A DNA stretch of 43,172 nucleotides from contig JABLXL010000029.1 of NCBI GenBank assembly GCA_013178005.1, positions 1 to 43,172 on the forward strand, written 5' to 3'. Position 1 is the stretch's first letter; each line of letters opens with the position of its first letter. Source of the DNA: Actinomycetota bacterium. GTDB taxonomy: Bacteria > Actinomycetota > Geothermincolia > Geothermincolales > RBG-13-55-18. The translations under genes and the position numbers were made by a program. Below are positions 25,000 through 34,800 of the stretch, one piece after another. The notes below the pieces were generated by a model. That model did not search any database and was not told where the DNA came from. It saw only the letters and a program-made list of their open reading frames with translations.

Positions 25000-25189
25000 G
25001 GCGAAACAGAAGGTGGGTGGATCCTGCAGCCTATTGCCCGGATGGAATCGGCATTCCGGGCGGGGAAAGCGGAAGGGTGAAATAGAAGGTGGAACCCTCT
25101 ACAACCTCGCACGTCACCTGTAAACGACACGAGCGTAATGCTCAACGTGACCGGTGAAATAGAAGGCGGAACCCTCTCCAACCTCGCAC
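25000..25189. repeat. Three tandem copies of a 77-bp repeat
   Basis: GTGAAATAGAAGG begins at 25077 and 25154, and a weaker copy, GCGAAACAGAAGG, begins at 25000, so the period is exactly 77 bp. Copies two and three share 36 bases (25077-25112, 25154-25189) with two differences, ending in CAACCTCGCAC. The rest of the gap 24896-25218 holds no gene. Confidence 0.7.
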
Positions 25190-25218
25190 TTCGCCCGGAA
25201 GGCAGCGATGCCGCGGCC

Positions 25219-25539
25219 CTAGGCGTACCTGTACGACACCCCAGTGCCCCCGGGGGGATAGGTGAAATCCACCGCACCCGCCTCGCAGGCGATATAGCAG
25301 CTACCGCACTCCATGCAGTTCTCCCGGTAGCCCTCCGCGAGCTCCGCCCTTCCCCCGCGCATCCTCCACAGGTCCATGGGGCAGATGGCCACGCAGTTGC
25401 CGCACCCCGTGCACCTCTCGGCGTCCACGAAGATGAAATCGCGTGGAGACGGTACCACCTCCGTGAGGGCGAACCTGTCGATGTCGCTCCCGCCTCCGCC
25501 GCGCGCGTCCTTTCCTGACCTTGGCTTTTCACTAACCAC
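25219..25539 (-). CDS. fixX: FixX-like ferredoxin
   Basis: 106 residues from a GTG at 25539 with GGAGG ten bases upstream; a GTG at 25548 overlapping the upstream stop is possible. ERCTGCGNCVAICP and NCMECGSCYIACEAGAV hold two 4Fe-4S clusters. This is the ferredoxin-like partner of FixC, which takes electrons from ETF and delivers them to quinone or nitrogenase-related ferredoxins. It lies directly behind the fixC-like gene, an arrangement conserved in fixABCX operons, but fixA and fixB are absent here. The N-terminal 30 residues are glycine-rich and unlike other FixX. Confidence 0.75.
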   Translation of the reverse strand: MVSEKPRSGKDARGGGGSDIDRFALTEVVPSPRDFIFVDAERCTGCGNCVAICPMDLWRMRGGRAELAEGYRENCMECGSCYIACEAGAVDFTYPPGGTGVSYRYA

Positions 25540-25544
25540 GTGCC

Positions 25545-26948
25545 TCACGCCTCCGCATCGCCGGATCCCACCGCCCCACCCCCCAGCGCGGCGGCCAGAC
25601 CCTTCAGGACGGCGAGGTGGCCGCGAAGCCTCTCCCCTTCCACCTGCAAAATCATGGGAAGGTAAATCCTGGCAACCTCCATGAGAGCGGGAAGGTTCTC
25701 GGCCAGCACCGGCAGGGCTCGCGCCACGCATTCCGCCTTTGGCTCCTGCGCCGACATGAAGAGGTTTACGGTCAGGTCCACCGCCATCTCGGTGAGCTCG
25801 CGGGACAGGCGCGGGTCGCCCAGGATCTCGAAAAGCCGGCGCAATTCCGCTCCCCCCACGAATTCCTTCCCCACCGGGCTTTCCTCGAGCCGCTCCAGGT
25901 AACGGGCCAGGGAGGCGGCCGACAGGTCGCCCTCCTCCAGGCATTCCATGGCCACCTGGGCGGCGAGCCTCCCCGAGTACATGGCCTGCCAGACCCCCTC
26001 GGCGTACAGGGGTTCGGGAAGGCCGGCCGCATCGCCCACCAGCATCAGCCCCCCGGTGTATATGTTCGTGGGCATGCGGTCCATCCAGGGAAGCAGGTGG
26101 GCCTGCCACTCCCGGGGCCGGGCCTCCAGGGCGCGCAGCAGGCGCCGCGTGGGGGGCGCCGCGATGGTGTCCAGGAGCTCGCGGGCCGGCTTCACGTGCG
26201 AGCGGTTGAGACGTGACACCAGGCTGTTGGTCACCCCCGGCCCCCCCAGGTGCACGCCGTCCGCGTAGGCCACGAGGTAATTCCCCCCGATCCCGGGCCC
26301 GAAATAAGCCTGGAAGCCCGCCTCGTGGATCACGTCGTCCATGCGCTCCCTGGGCGCTTCGAAGTCAACGGCGCACGCGCTGATCACCTGGTCGGGGCGC
26401 CATTTCTCCCTCAGGCCGGAGAGGCGTGCGGTGGCGGAGAGCACCCCGTCTGCTCCTACCACCACGGGGGCCGCGAATTCCTCCCCTCCCTCCAGGACGA
26501 CCCCGGCCACCCGTCCCGACTCCCTCCTCAACCCGGTGACCAGGGACTCGAGCATGAGCGTCGCGCCCGCGGTGCGAGCCTTGTCCGCCAGCCACTGGTC
26601 GAACTCCCGCCGCAGCATGCCCACGGTGAAGAAATCCCTCGCTTCGGGATAACCCATACGCCGGGAAGGGCCCGATGAGATGGAAAACCTTTCCTCCATC
26701 TCCGGGGGCGGGGAGAGGATGTGGGCGACGCAGAAGCGGTTGTAGCGCATGGAGGGGAGATCGAGGTCCGCGATGAATGGAAAATCCCTCCATGCCTTGG
26801 TGGAAAGCGCGAACCCCGAGGCGTTCTTCTCTCCGGGAAAACGCGAACGCTCCAGCAGGAGCACGTCCATCCCCGCCTCCGCAGCGGCCAGGGCCGCGGA
26901 GCTTCCCCCGGGGCCCGCCCCCACCACCACGAGGTCGAACTTTCGCAT
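25545..26948 (-). CDS. fixC: FixC-like electron-transfer flavoprotein:quinone oxidoreductase
   Basis: 467 residues from the ATG at 26948 (GGAGGGCG upstream); an in-frame extension to 27008 has no binding site. LVVVGAGPGGSSAALAAAEAG (6-26) is the FAD motif, GEKNASGF (near 39) the usual family segment, and LMLVGDAAGLPEPLYAEGV (near 302) the second FAD contact. With the FixX-like ferredoxin behind it, the enzyme should carry electrons from ETF-linked oxidations. It can also be read as a geranylgeranyl-reductase relative, as the two groups are close. A palindromic operator lies in its leader. Confidence 0.75.
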   Translation of the reverse strand: MRKFDLVVVGAGPGGSSAALAAAEAGMDVLLLERSRFPGEKNASGFALSTKAWRDFPFIADLDLPSMRYNRFCVAHILSPPPEMEERFSISSGPSRRMGYPEARDFFTVGMLRREFDQWLADKARTAGATLMLESLVTGLRRESGRVAGVVLEGGEEFAAPVVVGADGVLSATARLSGLREKWRPDQVISACAVDFEAPRERMDDVIHEAGFQAYFGPGIGGNYLVAYADGVHLGGPGVTNSLVSRLNRSHVKPARELLDTIAAPPTRRLLRALEARPREWQAHLLPWMDRMPTNIYTGGLMLVGDAAGLPEPLYAEGVWQAMYSGRLAAQVAMECLEEGDLSAASLARYLERLEESPVGKEFVGGAELRRLFEILGDPRLSRELTEMAVDLTVNLFMSAQEPKAECVARALPVLAENLPALMEVARIYLPMILQVEGERLRGHLAVLKGLAAALGGGAVGSGDAEA

Positions 26949-26977
26949 CCCTTGCGCCCTCCGGCATTTCCCCGACA

Positions 26978-27004
26978 TGTCATGCCCGTTATGACACCAT
27001 GATA
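26978..27004 (-). promoter_or_regulatory. Operator palindrome and -10 of the fixCX-like operon
   Basis: TGTCATGCCCGTTATGACA (26978-26996) is a perfect 6-7-6 inverted repeat, adjacent to a minus-strand TATCAT (27004-26999) that can serve as -10. A dimeric regulator bound here would overlap the transcription start. Nothing else is supported in 27005-27342. Confidence 0.55.
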
Positions 27005-27342
27005 GCACTTAGGCGCCAGGCGGTCGGGAAAACGGCGATAAAAGCGACCGGCCGGGGCGTCCAGCCGTAATCCATCCCCGGAGCCAAGGCTGTGCAATCT
27101 CTCCAGTCTCCTCAGAGATATCAGTTGAGAGTATCCGGCCTTAACCCATCCTCGAGGCTATGGCATGCCGCCTCCTTAAGCGCCTCGCTCCGGAAACGTC
27201 CGCCGCCATCTTCCCGCTCAACCGGCACCCGTTGCGAAGCCATGTTCAACGGGCAGGAGGCGCGCTTTCCCACGACATGTCGTGGCAGCCTAGGAGCGCC
27301 TAGCGACGCGATCCCGCATCTACATCCCGCTCGCCCGTCTCG

Positions 27343-28428
27343 TCAATGGGTGGCCACGTGGCCGAATCCGGGTATGGCGAAGGGCATGGGCAGAAGCGGC
27401 TTCTCGCGTTCCGTGAGCCTGATGAGGCGGTTGATGCGCTCTGCCCCAAGCAGGCGGATCTGCCATTCCATGAGCCCGACATGGGGACGGACGAACCTCT
27501 TCCAGGCCTCCTTCAGGTAGAAACTGCGGCGGAACCGCCGCATGAAGCGGTCGAACTCCCTCTGCGCCCCCTCCGGGTCGGAGACCGCCATGGCCGCCAC
27601 CTTGCCCGAGACCAGGGCCCCGCTGATGCCGAAGCCCATGAAGGGGTCGATGGCGCCCGACATGGTCCCGCACATGATCAGGCCGTCGCGGAACAGACGG
27701 AAGTTGTCGGGCACCGCCAGGGGCACGGCGCCCACCTGGTAATCCCAGCTTTCATGCTCCACGCCCTGGTGGCGCAGGGCGAAATCCCGGTAGCGCCTCA
27801 ACGCTTTTTCGTCCACCCGCCTTCCGAAGGAGAAGAGGAGGTCGAAATAATAGTTGTTAACCGCGGAGAGATAGCCGTATTCGGTCACGCACTCGTCGAA
27901 CCACAGCCAGGCGTAATCGCTGAAACCGATCTCCCCCCTGGACATCCACATGGAGACGGTAATGAATGGGATCTCCAGCATCTTGTATGCCCTGGGGATG
28001 AGGCCGCAGGCGATGATGGTGCCGGGCTTAAGCCGGGGTACCTCCTCCTCCTTGAGGGGAGAGGAGAACTCGAACTCCACCCCCGCGTTAAGGCATTCCC
28101 CGTAAAGCAAGGTATCCAGGCTTCCCGGGCGGTCGCCCCTCTCCACGCCGTACACGGAATAGACCGGAAACTGTATCTCGGTCTGGTGGAAAAACGCCGG
28201 GCATTTTATCACCTTGTGGAACACCGGGGAGACGTCTATCCCTATGTACTCGGAGGTCTTAATCGGATCGATGGGGGTCACGTGGGTGGATGGGTTGTAT
28301 ATCCTCGCCCCTCCGTAGGATTCCTCCGCTTCCCTTACCAGTACCCGGTGGCCCTCCCTGGCCAGGTTGATCGCGGCCACCATGCCGCTCATGCCGGCCC
28401 CGACGATCAGCACTTCCCCTGCGGCCAT
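27343..28428 (-). CDS. FAD-dependent oxidoreductase of unknown substrate
   Basis: 361 residues from the ATG at 28428 (GAGGAGG upstream). EVLIVGAGMSGMVAAINLAREG (5-26) is the FAD Rossmann motif, and GLIMCGTMSGAIDPFMGFG near 255-273 is the second FAD site with an unusual sequence. It resembles geranylgeranyl-reductase-like or phytoene-desaturase-like flavoproteins but lacks their substrate motifs. No partner gene adjoins it; the next gene upstream is divergent. It may join the other flavoproteins in lipid or isoprenoid reduction (inference). Confidence 0.65.
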   Translation of the reverse strand: MAAGEVLIVGAGMSGMVAAINLAREGHRVLVREAEESYGGARIYNPSTHVTPIDPIKTSEYIGIDVSPVFHKVIKCPAFFHQTEIQFPVYSVYGVERGDRPGSLDTLLYGECLNAGVEFEFSSPLKEEEVPRLKPGTIIACGLIPRAYKMLEIPFITVSMWMSRGEIGFSDYAWLWFDECVTEYGYLSAVNNYYFDLLFSFGRRVDEKALRRYRDFALRHQGVEHESWDYQVGAVPLAVPDNFRLFRDGLIMCGTMSGAIDPFMGFGISGALVSGKVAAMAVSDPEGAQREFDRFMRRFRRSFYLKEAWKRFVRPHVGLMEWQIRLLGAERINRLIRLTEREKPLLPMPFAIPGFGHVATH

Positions 28429-28721
28429 CCTTACCTCCTCCGGTCCGGACGGCCCCTCCCAGGACGTTCGACGGGAATCCCCGTCGCAACCCCGCCGCCA
28501 ATATATTATGTCACTGTGTGTTGCTGTGCCACCCGCCGCCAGGCCAGACTGGGGCCGAGAGGAGACGCGAGGCCACTTTGAGCGGTTGACCCGCGATGTC
28601 ACTGCCCGGCCTTACAATAACTACTGGATAGCGGCTCCCGCCCGTCTCATGCTTGGGCGCTGCCTTTGGAGGCGCGTGAGAGCGCGCTCGGTAAACTTTG
28701 ATGGATGCACGGAGGAAGACG

Positions 28722-31700
28722 ATGGAGCTCAACCGCCTCGCCGAGGACCTGCGATCGCTCTGCTCCAGCCGCCCGCTGGAGGAGAAGCGGCTGCTCGCGC
28801 CCTCGCTGCGCGTGGGCCGGCAGTGGCTGGACGCCGTCACCTGCGCGGGCACGGCGGTATTTAACGTCCGGATCATGACCGTCACCGGCTTCGCGCTCGA
28901 GCTGGCCGCGCCGGAAATGGAGAGGCGGGGGCTGACCTTCGCCGGGGACACGCGCCTCGGCCTGGTCCTGGAGGAAATGCTCGCACAGCGGAGGGAGGAA
29001 GCGGGCTACCTGGGGCGCCTGGACCAAAGCCCCGGCCTGGCGAGGATGATGGCTTCCTCCTTCCGGGACCTCCGCCTGGCCGGGGTTACGGCGGAAGACC
29101 TCCATCCGAAGCATTTCGAGGTCTCCGCGAAGGGCGAGGAGCTTGCCTCGCTCTTCGCCGCTTATGATGAGAGGCTCCGCTCCCTATCCCTCGCCGACCT
29201 CTCCGCCGTGTTGCGCATCGCCGAACGCCGCCTCAGGGAGGACGCCCGGGCTCTGCCTCCGCAATGTCTGGTCGCGTTGCCCTCGGACATGCTGGAGGAG
29301 ATAAGCGCCCTGGAGCGCGCCCTCTGGGACGCGCTCCCCGAGGGCGTCAAGGTGATCCTGGAATGCGACCGGCCATGCGAGGCCCGGGTGGGGGCACCCA
29401 CGGATGCCGCCCTCCTGGCCTGGCTGCCTAAGCCCGCGGAAGCCCCCATGCCGGCGGGCGACGGCAGCGTGGATTTCTTCCGCGCGGAAGGGGAGGTCAA
29501 CGAGGTGCGCGAGGTGTTCAGGCGCTGCGTCGCCTCCGGCATCCCCCTTGACGAGGTGGAGGTCCTGCACAGCGATTATTCTACTTATGTGCCGCTTATA
29601 TACGAGGTCTGCCGCGCCCTTTTCGGAGACGGCGACGACGTGCCCGTAACCTTCGCGGAAGGTATACCGGTGAGCTACTCAAGGCCCGGAAGGGCGCTCG
29701 CGGGCTGGATCTCCTGGGTCCGCGACGGTTACCCCCAGGAGACCATTGCGCGCATGATCGAGGACGGATTGCTGAAAGCGGGAGACGGGGAAGCGGTGGG
29801 CGGCTTTGCGCGCCTGGCCGCGGCCTTGCGCGCCCTGCCCATAGGCGCGGGTCGCGATCGTTATCTGCACGTCATACGCGGCGCGCTGGATTCCCTCTCC
29901 GCCGGCCCACCCGAAAACGGCGACGAGGACGTCGATGCGTCCGAGGGCGCCGAGGTAACGGAGAGAGAACCTCTTCTCGAATCGCTCGCCTCACTTATAG
30001 AAAACCTGACCGCTGAGTTGCCGCGCGACATCGCGAAGGGCGTTGAACTGCTGGCAGCCGCCGAGGATTTCCTGTCGGACCGAGTGCGTTGCACGAGCGA
30101 GTTCGACGAATACGCCCGCAGGCGCCTGCTCAAGGGGGTGCGCGAGATATCAGCCTGCCTGGAGGAATGCGGCGCCGACCATATCGATATCCAGGGCCGC
30201 CTGTCCGAGATGGCAGCCTCCCTCCGCGTGGAGGGAAAATCTCCCAAGCCGGGCTGCCTTCACGTCGCCCCCCTGCTGGGGGGAGGACACAGCGGACGCC
30301 CACATGTCTTCATACTGGGACTCGACGACGGTCGCTTTCCGGGGGCGGGCCTCCAGGACCCTCTGCTCCTCGACTCCGAGAGGGAGGCCATATCGCGCGA
30401 CCTGCCCACATCGGCCGGGCGTCAGGCCTCGGTCATGGAGGGCCTCGCGCGGGTCATGTCCAGGCTGAGGGCAAAGGTCACCATCGCTTACTGCTGCCGC
30501 GACCTGACCGAGGACAGGGAGATGTTTCCCAGCCAGGCCGTGCTCTCTGCATACCGCGTGACATCGGGCGTGCGGGACGCGGTGCAGGACGACCTCTTAC
30601 GGAAACTGGAGATACCCGAATCCTTCGTTCCCCGCCGGCCCGAGAAATGCCTCGACGAAGCGGAATGGTGGATCAACCGCCTGTGCGGCGAGGCCCCCGT
30701 GGCCAACGCGGAGGAGGCCGTCTTCGCCGCGTATCCCCATCTGGGTTACGGCAGGAAGGCTCGACTCGCGCGCGAAGGGGAGCAGTTCACGGAATACGAT
30801 GGCTACGTCCCGGAGGTCGGCGCGGAACTCGATCCCGCACGGCCAGACGGACCCGTACTCTCCGCCAGCCAGCTTCAGACGCTCGCGAAATGCCCTCTCG
30901 AATATTTCCTGACCTACGTGCTGGGGATAAGCCCCCCCGAGGAATACGTCCCCGATCCGTACCGTTGGCTGGATACGTCCGAGAAGGGTAGCGTGCTTCA
31001 CGCCGTGTTCCGGGACTTCCACCGGCGGCTGATGGAGGAGGGGAGGACGCCTTGCCTGGAGAGCGACTGGGAGACTCTTCGCGGAATGGTGGAGGAGAGG
31101 CTCGCCCTGTGGGAGCGCTTGAAACCGGCGCCTAACCCGGAGACGGCCCGCTTGGAGCGCGAGGATATGCTGCGCTGCGCCCGCATCTTCCTAGCCGAGG
31201 AGGAGCGGTATTGCCGCTTGAACCGCCCCCTCTATCTCGAACTGGCCGTGGGCATGGCAGGCGTGGGCGCGGGGAACCCCGCGGATTCCCCTGATCCGGT
31301 ATGCGTGGAATTGCCCGGCGGCAGGCGCATCCGCGTTCGGGGGCGAATCGACCGCGTGGACGAGATCGGAGAGCGTGGCAGCGAGGTCTTCTCCATCCTG
31401 GACTATAAGATCGGATCCGCCTATGGCTACGACATCGCCGATCCCTTCAAAGGGGGAAGGCGCGTGCAGCATTACCTTTACCTGGTTATGGCGGAGCAAG
31501 CCCTGGCGAGCCGACATCCCCGGGGAAGGGTGGTTTCCTTCCAGTATTTCTTCCCCTCCACCAGGGAGCACGGCGAGCGCCTCACCTGGGACGCGGATTC
31601 CCTGCGCGAGGGACCGCGTTTTCTGGCATGCCTCTCCGAGATGTTGGCCACGGGGTGTTTTCCCTTCACCGACAGCGAGGACGACGTCAGGTACAGCGAT

Positions 31701-31829
31701 TACCTCCCCGCCTTCGGAGACGTGAAGGCGGCCGCGGCGAGGTCCAGGGCGAGGCTGGAGAAGCCCGGCGACGACGCACTCTCCCCCTTCCGCCGCCTGA
31801 GGGGATATACGAGCGAAGGAGCGGATTGA
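28722..31829 (+). CDS. addB: AddB-like PD-(D/E)XK nuclease, Fe-S cysteines replaced
   Basis: 1,035 residues; start at 28722, where GGAGG lies six bases upstream (the frame opens at a TTG 24 bases earlier). The N-terminal half is an inactive helicase-like scaffold typical of AddB and RecC-type subunits. The C-terminal nuclease has LSASQLQTLAKCPLEYFLTYV (one retained cysteine), GRIDRVDE, and DYKIGSAYGYD with QHYLYL. The C-terminal Cys-x2-Cys-x5-Cys staple of AddB reads V989-RY-S992-DYLPA-F998, so all three ligands are gone. Together with AddA (2 bp downstream) it should process double-strand DNA ends. Confidence 0.8.
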   Translation: MELNRLAEDLRSLCSSRPLEEKRLLAPSLRVGRQWLDAVTCAGTAVFNVRIMTVTGFALELAAPEMERRGLTFAGDTRLGLVLEEMLAQRREEAGYLGRLDQSPGLARMMASSFRDLRLAGVTAEDLHPKHFEVSAKGEELASLFAAYDERLRSLSLADLSAVLRIAERRLREDARALPPQCLVALPSDMLEEISALERALWDALPEGVKVILECDRPCEARVGAPTDAALLAWLPKPAEAPMPAGDGSVDFFRAEGEVNEVREVFRRCVASGIPLDEVEVLHSDYSTYVPLIYEVCRALFGDGDDVPVTFAEGIPVSYSRPGRALAGWISWVRDGYPQETIARMIEDGLLKAGDGEAVGGFARLAAALRALPIGAGRDRYLHVIRGALDSLSAGPPENGDEDVDASEGAEVTEREPLLESLASLIENLTAELPRDIAKGVELLAAAEDFLSDRVRCTSEFDEYARRRLLKGVREISACLEECGADHIDIQGRLSEMAASLRVEGKSPKPGCLHVAPLLGGGHSGRPHVFILGLDDGRFPGAGLQDPLLLDSEREAISRDLPTSAGRQASVMEGLARVMSRLRAKVTIAYCCRDLTEDREMFPSQAVLSAYRVTSGVRDAVQDDLLRKLEIPESFVPRRPEKCLDEAEWWINRLCGEAPVANAEEAVFAAYPHLGYGRKARLAREGEQFTEYDGYVPEVGAELDPARPDGPVLSASQLQTLAKCPLEYFLTYVLGISPPEEYVPDPYRWLDTSEKGSVLHAVFRDFHRRLMEEGRTPCLESDWETLRGMVEERLALWERLKPAPNPETARLEREDMLRCARIFLAEEERYCRLNRPLYLELAVGMAGVGAGNPADSPDPVCVELPGGRRIRVRGRIDRVDEIGERGSEVFSILDYKIGSAYGYDIADPFKGGRRVQHYLYLVMAEQALASRHPRGRVVSFQYFFPSTREHGERLTWDADSLREGPRFLACLSEMLATGCFPFTDSEDDVRYSDYLPAFGDVKAAAARSRARLEKPGDDALSPFRRLRGYTSEGAD

Positions 31830-31830
31830 G

Positions 31831-34800
31831 ATGCCCGATGACGCGACGAACACGGATTTCCTTCTTCCTCCCGACCAGGAGCAACGCGAGCTCATCCTCC
31901 GCGAGCTTGACCGCAATATGCTGGTGGAGGCTGCAGCGGGCACCGGCAAGACCACCAGCATGGTGGGAAGGATGCTCGCCCTGCTGGAGAGCGGTAAATG
32001 CGCTGATATACGCCACTTGGCGGCCGTCACCTTCACGCGGAAAGCTGCCGCGGAACTGAGAGGCCGCTTCCAGGTGGAGCTGGAGCGCAGGGTCAGGGAG
32101 GCGGAAGGGGAAGGGGGCGAGCGCCTCGGATCGGCTCTGGATCGAGTGGAGCAATGTTATATCGGCACCATCCATTCCTTCTGCGCCCGCCTGCTCCGGG
32201 AGCGCCCCGTGGAGGCGGGCGTGGGCCTCGATTTCAAGGAGATCGACGACGTCGAGGACTCCCGCCTCCTGGAGGAGGCTTGGGAGGCCTTCGTGGCCGA
32301 GCTCACGGTAAGCGACCCCGCGGGGCTGCTGGAAAGGCTCGTCCGCCTGGGCTTGACCCTCGCGGACCTCAAGACCGCCTTCGCCGATTTCTGCCGCTAT
32401 CCCGACGTGGAGGAATGGCCCACGCCCCCCGCCACGGAAGAACCGGACCTCGAGGAGGCGCGCGAGGAGCTCCTCCGCTATAACGATCACCTGAGAGAGC
32501 TGGTACCCAGGCTGCCGGAAGAAGTCGGAAACGACAACTTCATCCCCCTCCTGAAGCGCCTGTTCCGCTTCCTTTCCCATCTCCACGACATGGACAGGCC
32601 GGAGCGCCTCATAGAGGCCCTCGAATACTTCGACGCTAACCCCAAGATAGTGCAAAAAATCTGGATTGAAAAAGGAGGGTTCAGCGGGGAGGAAGCAAAG
32701 GCGGAGAAAAGCGCCTGGGACGATTTACGCGACCGGGTGGCCCGTCCCGCGCTGCGCGCCTGGCGCGAATACCGCTACCCGACGGTCATCGAAGTCCTCC
32801 AGAGGGCACGCCTCGTATACGACGGACTGCGGCAAGAACGCGGCCTGCTCAATTTCCAGGACCTGCTAATGAAGGCGGCGGCGCTGTTGCGTGACCATCC
32901 CGAGGTCCGGCGGTACTTCCACCATCGCTTCACCCACCTGCTTGTGGACGAGTTCCAGGATACCGACCCCATCCAGGCGGAGGTCATCTTCCTCCTCGCC
33001 TCGAGCGATCCGGAGGAGAGGGACTGGCGAGCCTGCGCGCCCCGACCGGGCTCGCTGTTCCTGGTGGGCGACCCCAAACAGTCCATATACCGATTCCGGC
33101 GCGCCGATATCGCCACCTACGCTGAGGCCAGGCGCGTCCTCGAAGAGCTGGGGGGAGGCCTGACCGTAAACCTGCGGGCGAATTTCCGCTCCTCTCCCCC
33201 CGTCATCTCCTGGGTCAACGAGGTCTTTGAGCCGGGTGAACCGTCTCTTGACGTAAAGGGGCGGGCTTTGCTGCGCTTCCCGGAGGTCGAGGCGCCCGAG
33301 TCTCCGTTCTACGTCCCCCTGCTTCCCGGCAGGAAAGAGGGTGAGTCCGGTGGGTTGTGCGGCGTTTACCGACTCCCGCTTCCCGAGGAATGTTCCAAGA
33401 ATGAGATCGTGAGGGAGTACGAGCCCGACCTGGTGGCCCGCATCATCAGGGACGCCCTGGACAGGGGAATGACCGTGTCCCGTACGCGCGGCGAGATCGA
33501 GGGCGGAAAGGATCCCCGGGTGCGACCTGACGACTTCATGATCGTCACGCGCAAAACCCATAACCTGGGCGCCTTCGCGCGAGCCCTGCAGAGATACGGT
33601 ATCCCTCACCGCGTCACGGGCGGCCAGGCTTTGAATGAGGTCGAGGAGCTGCACCTACTGTACCTTTGCCTGAGAGCCGTCGCGAGGCCGGAAGACCCCA
33701 TCGCCCTGGTGGCGGCGCTGCGAAGCGAGCTCTTCGGGATAAGCGACGCCCGTCTTTACGCGTACCGCAAGGCGGGGGGACTCTTCTCTTTCCGCTGCGA
33801 CCCGCCGGCCGGTTTGGACGAGGATGTCTCTCGGGTGTTCATGGAGGCTTACGCCCGCCTGAGGCGATACGCGCGCTGGCTCGACCGCCTTCCTCTTGCC
33901 TCAGCATGCGAGAGGATCGCCCGGGACCTTGGCTTGTTCGCGCTGGCGGCCGCACGATCAGGCGGGGACGCGCAGGCCGGAAGCCTGGCCAAGGGCATTG
34001 AGCTCCTGCGCGCCACGCTATCCGGGGAGTGGAGCGTCGCGCAGGCAGTGGAATATATCGGTATGCTGGCCCGCGGCGAGGAGAAACACGACGGGACTCC
34101 CGCGCTTGCGGGAACGCGGCCCGAGGTGAGGGTGATGAACCTGCACAAGGTGAAGGGATTGGAGGCGCCGGTGGTCTTCCTCGCCGACCCCTGCGGAGAG
34201 TTCGACCACGGCGCCGAGGTCCACATAGACCGTTCCGGAGAAAAGATCAGGGGGTATCTCGCCATCTACAGCAAATCGGAAAACTCTCGTCGCAAGAAGA
34301 TCCTGGCTCACCCCGCCCGCTGGGAAGACCTGGAAGAGAAGGAAGGGGTTTTCAAGCGCGCCGAGGAGTTGCGCCTCCGCTACGTCGCCGCCACCCGCTG
34401 CGGCGCCGCCGTCATAATCAGCCAGAGAAAGGCCAGGAACGACGACAACCCGTGGTGCTACTTCGACCGCTTCATCCCCCAGGACAGGGTCATTCCCGAC
34501 CCCGGTCCCCAGGAGGCTCCCGCGATTCCCGCCGTCGAGCTCCCCCCGGGCGAGCCCGAGGCGAGCATGGCTAAAATATGCTCACGCCTGGATGCCACCA
34601 CCTCCCCTACCTACGATGTGCTCGCCGCCAAGGAATACGCTCTCTCACAAGCGGGCGGCCCTGGAGCGGCGAGGGCGGTGGGCGTTGGCCAAAGCGACAC
34701 GGAAGGATCCGCGCCGCCGTCGGGCCACGCCGCACCCGCCTCCGCGCCAGATAGCCCCCAAAACGGCGAACATGGACCGGAATGGGGAGAGGTCATCCAC

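Noticed and set aside
25219-26109. 296-residue gene including the FixX-like ferredoxin
   Set aside because: Its upper two thirds are antisense-frame shadow of fixC; only the part after the fixC stop carries the ferredoxin motifs.
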